Shown: positions 27,035 through 36,672, counted from the stretch's first letter. The stretch is 64,000 bases of DNA from Sphingomicrobium nitratireducens (GCF_026157035.1 NZ_JANJZA010000001.1:1653001-1717000); one strand, 5' to 3'. Translations and numbers: made by a program. Notes: generated from the letters alone by a model not told the origin.

Positions 27035-28332
27035 TTGCGATACGCCTTGGGCAGCGCGCCGCGCTCGAGCGTGCGATACCGGTCGCGCAGCTTGGTCTGG
27101 TGGTTGACGAGCGGCTGCTCGACCCCGTCGACCCACACTTGCTCGGCCCAGCTCGACAGCTCGAGCGGGTCGCCCGACCAGACCACCACGTCGGCCCTCG
27201 CGCCCGGTTCGAGGCTGCCGATGGTGCCGCCCAGGCCGATGATCTCGGCCGGTGCGGAACTGATCATGGCGAACGCGTCGTCCCAGCTCACGCCCGTGCC
27301 GCCCGGCAATTTCCCCAGTGCGACGAGGTTGCCGGCATGCTGGCGATGGTTCTGCGGGTTGCGGTTGACGAAATCGTCAAGGGCCGCGACCCCGACCTTG
27401 ACGCCCGCGCGGCGCATCCGCCCGATGTTGGACTGGGTCGAACCCAGGTCCTCGAAGCTGCCCGGGAGATTGGCGATCGGGTCGGCCAGTACCGACACGC
27501 CCGCCGCCGCGATGCGCTCGGCAACCATCCACCCCTCGGTCGCGCCGAGCAGCACCATGTCGAGGTCTTGGTAGCGCTGCTTGAGCTTGAGGACGGCCAG
27601 GATGTCGCTGGCGCGCGACACCGACACCATCAGCTTTTCCTTGCCCGCCAGTACCGGCTTCAACGCCTCGATGTCCGACGCGGTGAACAGCGATTCGTCG
27701 GGACGATCGCCCTCGACCTTCTTGCCCGCGGCCTGCGCGAATGCCTCCTCGAGCATCAGGTAGGCGGCAGGACGCGATCCGCCCGCGCCGCCGGCCCCGC
27801 CTTCGCCGAGGTCGATCAGCTGGAAGGCGCGGGCACGGGTGACGGGATCGTAGTCCGCGCCGAGGTCGATGACTGCGCCGCGTCCCGCGAAGATCGAGTT
27901 GCTGCGCGAAGGCGCGATGATCGCGCGGGTGACCCCGCCCATCCGGCCGACCGCGATCGGTGTGGCGGCAGGATTGATCCCGAGCGAGGCGTCGATGGCG
28001 GCCGAGTGCGGACTGTCGGAGGCGCCCGTATCGTCGGCACCCTCGACCCCGCTGTCGACTTCGACGAGGCCGACGCGCGAGAATCCCGCGACGATCCCCG
28101 GCGTGACCCACTTGCCGCGCGCGACGACGATGCTCGCGCCCGCGGGCACGCTCACCGTCTCGGCGGAGCCGGCGGCGATCACGCGGCCGTTGTCGATGAC
28201 GACGACGCCGTTGTCGATCGGCGCGCGGCCGTCGCCAATGACGAGCTTGCCGCCGATGACCGCCACCGGGGCGGCAACGGCGGGCGCGGTGCCGGCAAGG
28301 AGCGCGGCGGCGATCAGCGTGAAGCGCTTCAT
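27031..28332 (-). CDS. Amidohydrolase-like protein without metal ligands (pseudoenzyme candidate)
   Basis: A 433-residue exported protein (signal peptide MKRFTLIAAALLAGTAPAVA) with the amidohydrolase framework: the composite beta-domain at 22-75 and DPLELSSWAEQVWVDG near the end. The HxH metal motif, expected after TPGI, is replaced by VAGFSRVG, and the later His and Asp ligands are also absent (VSVSRAS, LLGATEGW). It should not bind metal or hydrolyse by the usual mechanism. It is paired with the intact amidohydrolase at 28329, with a 4-base overlap, so a heteromer is likely. Confidence 0.85.
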   Translation of the reverse strand: MKRFTLIAAALLAGTAPAVAAPVAVIGGKLVIGDGRAPIDNGVVVIDNGRVIAAGSAETVSVPAGASIVVARGKWVTPGIVAGFSRVGLVEVDSGVEGADDTGASDSPHSAAIDASLGINPAATPIAVGRMGGVTRAIIAPSRSNSIFAGRGAVIDLGADYDPVTRARAFQLIDLGEGGAGGAGGSRPAAYLMLEEAFAQAAGKKVEGDRPDESLFTASDIEALKPVLAGKEKLMVSVSRASDILAVLKLKQRYQDLDMVLLGATEGWMVAERIAAAGVSVLADPIANLPGSFEDLGSTQSNIGRMRRAGVKVGVAALDDFVNRNPQNHRQHAGNLVALGKLPGGTGVSWDDAFAMISSAPAEIIGLGGTIGSLEPGARADVVVWSGDPLELSSWAEQVWVDGVEQPLVNHQTKLRDRYRTLERGALPKAYRK

Positions 28333-29729
28333 TTGACGTCTCCTTCACCGGGCTGGCCGAGCTCAAAGTCGGTCACCGGGCGCAGCGCCGGGTTGGCCGC
28401 GTCGAACAGCAGGGCGCCGTCGATCCACACCTTGTCTGGGCGCGAATAGACCGACAGCGGGTCGCCGTTCCACAACACCACGTCGGCCATCTTGCCGGGC
28501 ACAAGGCTGCCGGTCTTGTCGTCGATTCCGAGCGAGCGGGCGGGATTGAGCGAGAGCCAGGTCCACGCATGCGCGTCGCTGATCTCGAGCCCCGCGCGGC
28601 GCCCTGCCGCGAGCGCCTTGGCCGCTTCCTGGTTGAGACGCTGGATGCCCTGCGAACTGTCCGAATGAACGATCGCGCAGGCCCCTGCGGCATCGACGAA
28701 GGAGATGTTCTCGTTGATGCCGTCGTAGCTTTCCATTTTGAAACCGTACCAATCGGCCCACATCGCCGCGCACACGCCGTTTTCGCGCAGCAAGTCGGCG
28801 ATCTTGTAGGCCTCGACCGCGTGCTGGAAGCTGGTCACCTTGTAGCCGAATTCCTTGGCCATCTGCATCATCAGCGCCATCTCGTCGGCGCGATAGCAGT
28901 GATTGTGGACGAGGATTTCGCCGTCGAGCACGCCGCGCAGCGTGTCCATGTCGAGGTCGCGGCCGGGCTTCTTGCCCTCGCCTCTTTCATACTCGTCCCA
29001 GTCCTTGTCGTAGGACTGCGCCTTGATCCACGCCTCGCGCGTCACCGCGATATTGCCCATGCGGGTCTGCGGCCCGCCCTTGTTGCCGTAGACGCGCTTG
29101 GGATTTTCGCCGCACGCCATCTTGAGCCCGTAGGGCGCGCCCGGGAACTTCATGTCCATGACGGTGCGCCCCGGCACGTTCTTGAGCGTGACCGAGCGCC
29201 CGCCGAACAGGTTGCCCGAGCCCGGCAGCACCTGGAAGGTGGTGACGCCGCCATTGGCGAGCGCGCGGGTGAAGGCGGGATCCTGCGGCCACACGCTGTG
29301 TTCGGCCCACACGCCCGGCCGGACGGGATTGACCATCTCGTTGCCGTCCGAATGCGCGTCGACGCCGGGCGAGGCATAATCGCCCATGTGGCTGTGCACG
29401 TCGATGATGCCCGGCGTGACGAACTTGCCGGTCGCGTCGATCGTCTGGACACCCTCGGGGACGCTCATCGCGGCGAGCGGGCCGACCATCTGGATCTTGC
29501 CGCCCTCGAGATAGATGGCCCCGTTCTCGATCATCCCGCCCTCGCCGTCATAGACGGTCGCGCCGGTGATCAGCGTCGGGACGCCCGGATAGGGCTGGTA
29601 GGTCGAGCCGTAGGGATCGCGGTCGAACTTCTTGGGCGGGGCGGAAGCGGACTTCGCCTCCCCCAGGTTGCAGCCTGAGAGCGCGAGCGCTCCCGCGGCC
29701 ACCGTCAGGACGGTACTCAGGCGCGGCAT
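28329..29729 (-). CDS. Metal-dependent amidohydrolase, lipoprotein
   Basis: A 466-residue exported protein with a lipobox (LALSGC) that would anchor it in the membrane. It keeps the amidohydrolase ligands: HSHMG after TPGIIDV, then HNHCYRADEM, FQHAVEA and the terminal Asp in HSDSSQG. It resembles the Xaa-Pro dipeptidase and imidazolonepropionase-like subgroup. The start at 29729 gives a proper lipoprotein signal; the open frame continues upstream. With the POT transporter upstream and the inactive partner downstream it suggests dipeptide or cyclic-amide use. Confidence 0.88.
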   Translation of the reverse strand: MPRLSTVLTVAAGALALSGCNLGEAKSASAPPKKFDRDPYGSTYQPYPGVPTLITGATVYDGEGGMIENGAIYLEGGKIQMVGPLAAMSVPEGVQTIDATGKFVTPGIIDVHSHMGDYASPGVDAHSDGNEMVNPVRPGVWAEHSVWPQDPAFTRALANGGVTTFQVLPGSGNLFGGRSVTLKNVPGRTVMDMKFPGAPYGLKMACGENPKRVYGNKGGPQTRMGNIAVTREAWIKAQSYDKDWDEYERGEGKKPGRDLDMDTLRGVLDGEILVHNHCYRADEMALMMQMAKEFGYKVTSFQHAVEAYKIADLLRENGVCAAMWADWYGFKMESYDGINENISFVDAAGACAIVHSDSSQGIQRLNQEAAKALAAGRRAGLEISDAHAWTWLSLNPARSLGIDDKTGSLVPGKMADVVLWNGDPLSVYSRPDKVWIDGALLFDAANPALRPVTDFELGQPGEGDVK

Positions 29730-29779
29730 GAATGTCCCCCTTGGATTGTCGTTGCGCTTACTGTGCCGACGCGCGCGCA

Positions 29780-29813
29780 AAAGAAAAGGGGCGACGCACA
29801 TCGGCGCCGCCCC
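29780..29813 (-). terminator. Intrinsic terminator after the POT transporter gene
   Basis: Minus-strand arms GGGGCGGCGC (29813-29804) and GCGTCGCCCC (29797-29788) pair with one G-U, with a six-base loop, followed by TTTTCTTTT. It separates the transporter from the amidohydrolase pair, so those genes have a promoter of their own around 29730-29780. Confidence 0.75.
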
Positions 29814-29857
29814 AATTCGTCGATCCCTGCCGCCACTTGGTCGGCAGCAGGTTCGCG

Positions 29858-31480
29858 TCAGGCCTTGGAGGTCGGGTGAACCCCGGCTTCCTGGGCCTCG
29901 ATGCCGGCTTCGGCATGGCCCTCGAGCTCGCCGGGGTCGCCCAGCGTGTCGAGGTGCATCCAGCGCTTGATCACCGGGCTGACGAGCAGCACCGCGACCG
30001 CCGCGCCGATCGAGATCCAGCCGAACAGCTGGTAGATCTCCAGCAGGCCTTCCTTCGACATCTCGCCGTCATGGCCGCCGGTGGCTTCACCGATCTTGCC
30101 CGCGACGAAGTTGCCGACCGCGGTCATGTAGAACCACGCGCCCATGATGAGGCTGGCGAGGAAGCTCGGCGCGAGCCGGTTCATCGCCGAAAGGCCGACG
30201 GGCGACAGGCACAGTTCGCCGGTGGTGGCGAGCAGGTAATAGAGGAACACGAAGATGACCGGTGTCATCGCCTCGATCCCGTAGATCTGCGCGCCCCACA
30301 CGAGGACGAGGTTCGCCAGACCCATCTGCGCCAGCGCGAGGCCGAACTTGGCCGGGGCCGAAGGCTCCTTGCCGCGCTTTCCGAGCCACTGCCACAGCAT
30401 CGCGAACAAGGGCGCGATCAGGATGATGTAGATCGGGTTGATCGACTGGAAGATCGCCGCGGGCACGCCGCCGCGATCCACGAAGCGGTCGGTGAACAGG
30501 TTCATCGACCCGCCCGCCTGCTCGAACAGGCCCCAGAAGAGCGGGTTCAAGCTGATCAGGAACAGGATCGCGAACATGCGCTCGCGCGGTTCCTTGGGAA
30601 GCTTGAAGCTCTCGTAGAGCACGTAGCCGAGCAGCGCGATGCCCGAGACGAGCAGCAGCATCTGGATGACGTCCTGGTACTGGACCAGCGCCCAGATCAC
30701 CGCAACAGCAAGGATGCCGATGCCGTAGAGCGTCATCTCGCGGCTCTTCGAGAGCGGACCGGGCGCCTCGCCCGCGCCGCGCAGCGCCTTCTTGCCGAGC
30801 ACGAAGACGACGAGACCCGCGAGCATGCCGATACCGGCAAGACCGAAGCCGTAGCCCCAGCCGATCGTCTGGCCGAGATAGCCGACGAGGATGGTGCCGA
30901 TCGCGGCGCCCACGTTAATGCCCATGTAGAAGATGGTGTAGGCACCGTCGCGGCGAATGTCGGTTAGCTTGTAGAGCTGGCCGACCATCACCGAGATGTT
31001 CGCCTTGAGGAAGCCCGAGCCCACGATGATGAAGGCGAGCGCGGCCCAGAAGACGTTGATCGTCGGATCGCTCTGGCCGCCCGTACCCTCGACCGCCATC
31101 AGGCTGTGACCGACGGCAAGCAGCAGGCCGCCGAACAGCACCGCCTTGCGCTGGCCGAGATAACGGTCGGCGAGATAGCCGCCGAGCACCGGGGTGATGT
31201 ACACGAGGCTCGTGTAGGCGCCGTAGATCAGCGTCGACTTGCCGTCGTTGAAGAGCCAGTGCTGCGTCAGGTAGAAAATGAGCAGCGCCCGCATGCCGTA
31301 GTAGGAGAAACGCTCCCACATCTCGGCGAAGAAGAGCATGTAAAGGCCCTTCGGATGCCCGGCGAATTCGGGTTCCTTCTGGATGACGATCTTGGCGCCG
31401 ACGGCGAGGAAGGCGCCGAGAACGACCACGGCGATCGCCGCGATCCAGTCGGACTCCTGCCACAAGGACATGTCTTTCAT
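29858..31480 (-). CDS. POT-family proton-dependent oligopeptide transporter
   Basis: A 540-residue importer of di- and tripeptides with 12-14 membrane helices. The proton-coupling motif ExxER is seen as EMWERFSYYG near residue 55, with the family signature GGYLADRYLGQRKAV and the second signature around FYMGINVGAAIG. Start at 31480 (MKDMSLWQES) is preceded by AAGAGAGG. Downstream come a terminator and then two amidohydrolases, supporting a peptide-utilisation group. Confidence 0.93.
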   Translation of the reverse strand: MKDMSLWQESDWIAAIAVVVLGAFLAVGAKIVIQKEPEFAGHPKGLYMLFFAEMWERFSYYGMRALLIFYLTQHWLFNDGKSTLIYGAYTSLVYITPVLGGYLADRYLGQRKAVLFGGLLLAVGHSLMAVEGTGGQSDPTINVFWAALAFIIVGSGFLKANISVMVGQLYKLTDIRRDGAYTIFYMGINVGAAIGTILVGYLGQTIGWGYGFGLAGIGMLAGLVVFVLGKKALRGAGEAPGPLSKSREMTLYGIGILAVAVIWALVQYQDVIQMLLLVSGIALLGYVLYESFKLPKEPRERMFAILFLISLNPLFWGLFEQAGGSMNLFTDRFVDRGGVPAAIFQSINPIYIILIAPLFAMLWQWLGKRGKEPSAPAKFGLALAQMGLANLVLVWGAQIYGIEAMTPVIFVFLYYLLATTGELCLSPVGLSAMNRLAPSFLASLIMGAWFYMTAVGNFVAGKIGEATGGHDGEMSKEGLLEIYQLFGWISIGAAVAVLLVSPVIKRWMHLDTLGDPGELEGHAEAGIEAQEAGVHPTSKA

Positions 31481-31611
31481 CAAAAATCCTCTCTTGCTTT
31501 GCCGTACGCTCCCCCATGGGTACGGCTGCACGAGCCGCGAACCCTAGCGGCGAATCGCCGTGTGTGAAGAGGCCGGTTGCATTTTTGTGTGGCGACAGTG
31601 ACACGGTGGGC

Positions 31612-32178
31612 ATGAACCTCAACGACACCGCCACCCCGATTTCCCACCTCGCGACGCGTCGATCCGCCTCCCCGCGCAACCTCGTCGCCCCCGGCCCGAC
31701 CGCCGAAGAGCTCGCCGCGATCCTCGCGCTCGCCAGCCGCACGCCTGATCACGGCAAGCTGGTGCCGTGGCGCTTCGTAGTGATCGAGGACCGCGACCGG
31801 CTCGCCGATGCACTTGAGGCGGGATGCCGCGCCTCGGCCGAATGCCACGAGGCCAAGATCGCCAAGTTTCGCGAAAAGGCCTTCTGGGCCCCGACCCTGG
31901 TCGCGCTCCTCGCCAGTCCGGTCAGGGGACACAAGATCCCCGAATGGGAACAGCGCCTGACCGTCGGCGCGGTCGGGATGAACCTCCTCCACGCCGCCCA
32001 TGCCCACGGATATGTCGGCGGCTGGGTGACCGGCGAGCAGGCGCGCATGCCCGCAGTCGTGGACACGCTGTGCGAAGAGGGCGAGGACATCGCCGGTTTT
32101 ATCTACATCGGCACCCCCGCCGCCCCGCTCGAGGAGCGCGAGCGCCCCGACCTGTCCGCGATCGTCCGGACATTCTGA
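31612..32178 (+). CDS. Nitroreductase family protein
   Basis: A 188-residue FMN-dependent oxidoreductase of the YdjA type. Flavin-binding elements are THRRSASPR-like LATRRSASPRNL near residue 16, NLLHAAHAHGYVGGWVTG near 125 and the terminal FIYIGTPAAP. The substrate may be a nitroaromatic, quinone or dihydropyridine compound; none can be assigned. The start at 31612 fits the usual family length. It is divergent from the POT gene. Confidence 0.88.
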   Translation: MNLNDTATPISHLATRRSASPRNLVAPGPTAEELAAILALASRTPDHGKLVPWRFVVIEDRDRLADALEAGCRASAECHEAKIAKFREKAFWAPTLVALLASPVRGHKIPEWEQRLTVGAVGMNLLHAAHAHGYVGGWVTGEQARMPAVVDTLCEEGEDIAGFIYIGTPAAPLEERERPDLSAIVRTF

Positions 32179-32223
32179 GCGTCCACGCTTGCAACCCTTT
32201 GCGAGCCAGTGTATTAAAGCAGC

Positions 32224-32580
32224 ATGACGCTTCGCACGACACATGAAAAGCCGGTCTACGTCCGCATCCGCGAGACGATTGCCGACGCCATCCTTGCCGG
32301 ACGCTACGGCGACGGCGATCCCCTGCCCTCAGTTCGCGCGCTCGCCGCCGAACAGGGCGCCAACCCGCTGACGGTCGCCAAGGCCTATCAGGGGTTTCAG
32401 GATGACGGGCTGGTCGTGGTCAAGCGCGGGGTCGGCATGTTCGTCGCCGACGGTGCGCGTGCTCGCCTCAAGACGAGCGAGCGCGACGGTTTCATCCGCA
32501 ACGAATGGCCCGAGATCCGCGCACGCATGAAGCGTCTCGGTATCGACCCCGTCGAATTGCTCGATAGCGAACGCGCCTAG
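32224..32580 (+). CDS. GntR-family regulator, YtrA subfamily
   Basis: A 118-residue transcription factor with an N-terminal winged helix: KPVYVRIRETIADAILAGRYGDGDPLPSVRALAAEQGANPLTVAKAYQ is the GntR pattern (residues 8-55). The short C-terminal helix (DGFIRNEWPEIRARMKRLG) is the YtrA-type dimer element, without a large ligand domain. It probably represses its own neighbourhood; the nitroreductase gene is 45 bp upstream. The end overlaps the acyl-CoA dehydrogenase stop by four bases. Confidence 0.88.
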   Translation: MTLRTTHEKPVYVRIRETIADAILAGRYGDGDPLPSVRALAAEQGANPLTVAKAYQGFQDDGLVVVKRGVGMFVADGARARLKTSERDGFIRNEWPEIRARMKRLGIDPVELLDSERA

Positions 32581-34250
32581 GCGAGCGCCTCCGCCTCCAC
32601 CTTGTAGAGCATCGCCGCGCCCTCGGTTGCCGCGGCCCCCAGCCCCAGCGCCTCGGGCGCGATGACGGTCGCGAAGAAGTCGGCCGCCGCCTTCGTGCGC
32701 GCGCTCGCGCCCTCGGCATGCGCGAGCCGCTCGAGCAGCCAGCCACCCACCAGCACCGCGCACATCGTCAGGAAGGGATAGCTCCCCGCCAGCCGGTCGT
32801 CGGGCCCTGCCTCGCGCAGGCTGGCGGCGGTTATCTCGACCGTATCGGTCAGCGCGACCAGCCCCTCGTGGCGCACCTCGGCACGAATATCGGCGATGAG
32901 CCCGTCGAACGCGAGCCCGCCGTCGAGCCCCAACTTGCGCATCACGAGATCGGCGGCCTGGATGCCGTTGGTGCCTTCGTAGATCGGCGCAATGCGCGCG
33001 TCGCGCAGGTGCTGCGCCGCGCCCGTCTCCTCGACATAGCCCATGCCGCCATGGACCTGGACGCCGAGGCTCGCCACCTCGCATCCGATATCGGTGCCCC
33101 ACGCCTTGGCGAGCGGGGTCAGCACTTCGGCGCGGTAGCCCGCTTCCTCGTCGCCCGTCGCGCGCCGGTCGAGCAGCGAGAAGGCGTAATAAGTGAGCGC
33201 GCGCGCCGCCATCGTCAGGCTGCGCATCCGCAACAGCATGCGCCGCACGTCGGGATGCTCCGAGATGGTCACCTCCTCGCCGCCGCGCACACCCTGCTTG
33301 CGGTCCAGCGCATAGGCGACCGCGCGCTGGGTCGCGACCTCGGCGATCCCCACGCCCTGCAGCGCGACGTTGAGCCGCGCATTGTTCATCATCACGAACA
33401 TGGCGCGCATGCCGTTATTCTCGGGGCCGATCATCCAGCCCTTGGCACCGTCCTTCTCGCCGTAGCGCATTACGCAGGTCGGCGAGGCGTGGATGCCCAT
33501 CTTCTCTTCGAGCCCCGCGCAGACGAGATCGTTGCGCGTCCCGTCGGGCAGAAACTTGGGCACCAGGAACAGCGAGATGCCGCGCGTCCCCTCGGGCGCG
33601 CCGGGCGTCCTAGCCAGCACGAGATGAACGATATTCTCGGCCAGGTCGTGCTCGCCCCAGGTGATGTAGATCTTCTGCCCCGAAATCGACCAGCTGCCGT
33701 CCTCGTTGGGGGTCGCCTTGGTCGACAGCGCGCCGACGTCGCTGCCGGCCTGCGGCTCGGTGAGGTTCATCGTCGCGGGCCATTCGCCCGAAACGATCTT
33801 TGGCAGATAGCGCTCCTTCAGCTCGTCCGAGCCGTAAGCCTCGAGCGCCTCGACCGCGCCGAGGCTGAGCATCGGGCACAACGCGAAGGCGATGTTGGAC
33901 GCGTTCAAATTCTCCATCAGCGCCGCCGAGAGCGCGAGCGGCATCGACTGCCCGCCCCACTCCTCGGGCGCCGACAGCGTCATCCACCCGCCCTCGACGA
34001 AGGCCTTGTAGGCCTGCTGGAAGCCGGGCGGCGTCGTCACCTCGCCGTTCTTCAACCTCGATCCCGTCTCGTCGCCGACGCGGTTGAGCGGCCAGAATTC
34101 CCCTTCGGCGAACTGAGCCGCCCCTTCGAGCACCGCCTGCACGGTGGCCTCGTCGGCGGCCGCGAAGCGGTTGCTCGCCGCCAGTTCGTCCATCTTCACG
34201 ACGTGGGTCATCACCGCCTGCTGGTCGGATACGGGAATCGACAGGTTCAT
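32577..34250 (-). CDS. Acyl-CoA dehydrogenase, DmdC-like
   Basis: A 557-residue FAD enzyme that introduces the alpha-beta double bond into acyl-CoA. It has the N-terminal helical domain, TMNLTEPQAGSDVGAL and the base-bearing loop PIYEGTNGIQAADLVMRKL near residue 435, plus a C-terminal extension of over 100 residues. Length and the EGTNGIQ pattern match the DmdC group (3-methylmercaptopropionyl-CoA dehydrogenase), but the substrate may be different. The start at 34250 follows AAGGAGTGAGC. Confidence 0.9.
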   Translation of the reverse strand: MNLSIPVSDQQAVMTHVVKMDELAASNRFAAADEATVQAVLEGAAQFAEGEFWPLNRVGDETGSRLKNGEVTTPPGFQQAYKAFVEGGWMTLSAPEEWGGQSMPLALSAALMENLNASNIAFALCPMLSLGAVEALEAYGSDELKERYLPKIVSGEWPATMNLTEPQAGSDVGALSTKATPNEDGSWSISGQKIYITWGEHDLAENIVHLVLARTPGAPEGTRGISLFLVPKFLPDGTRNDLVCAGLEEKMGIHASPTCVMRYGEKDGAKGWMIGPENNGMRAMFVMMNNARLNVALQGVGIAEVATQRAVAYALDRKQGVRGGEEVTISEHPDVRRMLLRMRSLTMAARALTYYAFSLLDRRATGDEEAGYRAEVLTPLAKAWGTDIGCEVASLGVQVHGGMGYVEETGAAQHLRDARIAPIYEGTNGIQAADLVMRKLGLDGGLAFDGLIADIRAEVRHEGLVALTDTVEITAASLREAGPDDRLAGSYPFLTMCAVLVGGWLLERLAHAEGASARTKAAADFFATVIAPEALGLGAAATEGAAMLYKVEAEALA

Positions 34251-34295
34251 GCTCACTCCTTGAAAGCTCGGGGGCGATGTGCCCATAGCGGGCCG

Positions 34296-35222
34296 ATGAT
34301 GGGTTCGTCACTAGAGACCAAGGTCAGCCGCGCCGACGATGCGTCGATCCTCGAGGCTGCGCGCCTGATTCTCGATGGCCAGCCGGTCGCGGTGCCGACC
34401 GAGACCGTCTACGGCCTCGCCGCCGACGCGACCAATGCGCAAGGCGTCGCGCGCATCTACGAGGCCAAGGGCCGCCCGAGCTTCAACCCGCTCATCGTCC
34501 ACGTCCCCGATCTCGCCGCCGCGGAACGGCTCGCCGAGTTCGACGACGAGGCGCGCGCGCTGGCCGAACGGCACTGGCCGGGCCCCCTCACCCTCGTCCT
34601 GCCGCGCCGCGCCGACAGCGGCATCGCCGACCTCGTCACTGCGGGCCTGCCAAGCATCGCCATCCGCGTCCCCGCCCATCCGGTGATGCGCCAGCTGCTC
34701 GAGACTGCCGCGCGCCCGCTCGCCGCGCCCAGCGCCAATGCCAGCGGCCGCATCAGCCCGACCAGCGCCGCCCATGTCCTCAAGAGCCTCGACGGGCGCA
34801 TCGCGTTGATCCTCGACGGCGGGCACAGCGAGCGCGGCATCGAATCGACCATCGTCGCTGCGACCGGCAACGGCCTGCGCCTCCTGCGCCGCGGCCCGAT
34901 CGACGTGCCGGGCGCCATCGAGGGCGACGACGGCAAGATCGAGGCCCCGGGCCAGCTCGCCAGCCACTACGCGCCCTCCAAGCCGCTCCGCCTCGACGCG
35001 ACCGAGGCCCGGGAAGACGAAATCCTGATCGGCTACGGCGAGGTCGAGGGCGAACTGTCCCTGGGCAAGGACCCGGTCACTGCCGCCGCCCGCCTGTTCG
35101 CCGCGCTCCACGAAGCCGACGCCGCGCCGCAATCACGAATTGCGGTCGCGCCGGTCCCGGGCAACGCCCTCGCCGCCGCCATTCGCGACCGTCTCAGGAG
35201 GGCTGCGGCGCCGCGTTCTTGA
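34296..35222 (+). CDS. tsaC: L-threonylcarbamoyladenylate synthase (Sua5/YciO/TsaC)
   Basis: Makes threonylcarbamoyl-AMP for the t6A37 modification of tRNAs that read ANN codons. The 308-residue protein has the YrdC core (VAVPTETVYGLAADAT, then KGRPSFNPLIVHV, SANASGRISPTSAAHV) and a Sua5-type C-terminal domain from about 200 (HYAPSKPLRL). The ATG pair at 34296/34299 opens it. Its end overlaps the convergent msrA by 29 bp. Confidence 0.94.
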   Translation: MMGSSLETKVSRADDASILEAARLILDGQPVAVPTETVYGLAADATNAQGVARIYEAKGRPSFNPLIVHVPDLAAAERLAEFDDEARALAERHWPGPLTLVLPRRADSGIADLVTAGLPSIAIRVPAHPVMRQLLETAARPLAAPSANASGRISPTSAAHVLKSLDGRIALILDGGHSERGIESTIVAATGNGLRLLRRGPIDVPGAIEGDDGKIEAPGQLASHYAPSKPLRLDATEAREDEILIGYGEVEGELSLGKDPVTAAARLFAALHEADAAPQSRIAVAPVPGNALAAAIRDRLRRAAAPRS

Positions 35223-35745
35223 GCTTCGCCTGGAAGCTCTTCCGGAACTTGCGAAGTTTCGGCGCGATGACCGCCATGCAGTAGGGATTGCTGTCGCCCT
35301 CGCGCGCGAAATAGTCCTGATGATAGTCCTCGGCCGGATACCAGTCGCCCAGCGGCTCGATCGTCGTCACCACCTTGCCGTCCCAGTCTGCATTGGCGCG
35401 CTCGATCGCCGCCTCGGCGGCCGCGCGCTGCGCGTCGTCGGCGGGGAAGATGGCGCTCCTGTACTGGGTGCCGATATCGTTGCCCTGCCGGTTGAGCTGG
35501 GTCGGGTCGTGCGTCGCGAAGAAGATGTCGAGAAGGTCGTCGAGCCCGATCGCCGCGTCGTCATAGGTCAGCTTGACCGCTTCGGCATGGCCGGTATCGC
35601 CGCCGCACACCTGCTTGTAGGTCGGCCCGACCGTGTCGCCGCCCGTATAGCCGCTCTCGACCTTCTCGACGCCGATCACGTCGAGATAGACCGCTTCGGT
35701 GCACCAGAAGCAGCCACCCGCCAGCACGATTTCCTGAAGCGCCAT
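35194..35745 (-). CDS. msrA: Peptide-methionine (S)-S-oxide reductase MsrA
   Basis: Reduces methionine-S-sulfoxide in proteins. The catalytic motif GCFWCTEA is at residues 11-18, followed by GYTGGDTVGPTYKQVCGGDTGHAEAV-type substrate region and the C-terminal HQDYFAREGD. The 183-residue length is normal. A second cysteine in NPYCMAVI could serve as the resolving residue. Convergent with tsaC. Confidence 0.95.
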   Translation of the reverse strand: MALQEIVLAGGCFWCTEAVYLDVIGVEKVESGYTGGDTVGPTYKQVCGGDTGHAEAVKLTYDDAAIGLDDLLDIFFATHDPTQLNRQGNDIGTQYRSAIFPADDAQRAAAEAAIERANADWDGKVVTTIEPLGDWYPAEDYHQDYFAREGDSNPYCMAVIAPKLRKFRKSFQAKLKNAAPQPS

Positions 35746-35809
35746 GTCTCTCGCCTTCCCGTTGATCAGGAAAGCGAGATAGGAAGGCCCGGCCCTGTCG
35801 AAAAGGGGC

Positions 35810-36523
35810 TTAGCGCTTGCGAGGGTCCTTGACCGCCGCCTTCAGCGTCGCGACCTCAAGGCGCTTGCCGATCCACTCGGAGAGTTCCTCGAACTTGAGC
35901 GGCTTGTCGAACACGATCCCCGCCTTGCGATCGGCGAACCAGCGCACCTCGCCCTTGATCGGGCGCAGGCTTTCGACGACCACCGTCACCGGCTGGCCGA
36001 GGCAATATTCGTCGATCGGTTCGACCTTGAGGCCGCCCAGCGAGATGTCGTGCACTTCGACCGTGTAATAGGTCTTGCCGATCTTGAGGTTGGCCTTGCA
36101 CGCGACCTGCAGGCGCGGCGGGCGCGGACGAAAGCCATGGCGCGGCTTGCGCCCCGCGAGCATCTCGCCGAGGTCGATATTATGCGCGAACTTGAAGCCC
36201 GCGGTGCCTTCGCGGATCCATACGACCGTCGAGGGCAGCATCTGCGAGTTGAGCTCGACCTGGACTTCCTGCCCGACCTCGAGCTGGCGGCCGATCTCGG
36301 CCCCGAGCCCGCCTGCCGACAGGTTGCGCACGCGCACCAGCTGTTCCGAGCCTGATTCGTCGACGACCTTGGCGACTCGCAGGGTCGGCACGACGCGCTC
36401 GTCGATTCGACGTTCCATCGGGCGCGGCACTTCGGTCGACAGCGTGAACACCGTCGATTCAAATGCGATATTATCCTGGCCGAAAGGCCGGTTGCGCTTC
36501 CGTCTGATGAGCGCGTTCAGCAT
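35810..36523 (-). CDS. Double PilZ-domain protein
   Basis: A 237-residue soluble protein with two PilZ-like domains. The first has RRIDERVVPTLRV and the NLSAGGLGAEI loop (around residues 50-85); the second has RPPRLQVACKANLKIG and the DISLGGLKVEP loop (around 140-170). PilZ domains bind cyclic-di-GMP through RxxxR and D/NxSxxG, and both loops are recognisable here. It is divergent from a response regulator/EAL pair, so the three form a likely cyclic-di-GMP module. Confidence 0.85.
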   Translation of the reverse strand: MLNALIRRKRNRPFGQDNIAFESTVFTLSTEVPRPMERRIDERVVPTLRVAKVVDESGSEQLVRVRNLSAGGLGAEIGRQLEVGQEVQVELNSQMLPSTVVWIREGTAGFKFAHNIDLGEMLAGRKPRHGFRPRPPRLQVACKANLKIGKTYYTVEVHDISLGGLKVEPIDEYCLGQPVTVVVESLRPIKGEVRWFADRKAGIVFDKPLKFEELSEWIGKRLEVATLKAAVKDPRKR

Positions 36524-36672
36524 GAGCAACTCCTCGCAATTTTCGTCGCGAAGCCAAGAAATTAGACCCCACAAGGTTAAAAAGCCGTTTCCACACTGGC
36601 GCCCGTCCGTTAAGCATTGTGACGGAGGGATGACCGGGGCCGGAATTGGCACCGCAAGGAGGGGAATTTGGC

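Noticed and set aside
32718-35222. An 834-codon open frame on the plus strand
   Set aside because: Its first 525 codons are the antisense shadow of the acyl-CoA dehydrogenase gene; only the part from 34296 is a real gene (tsaC).
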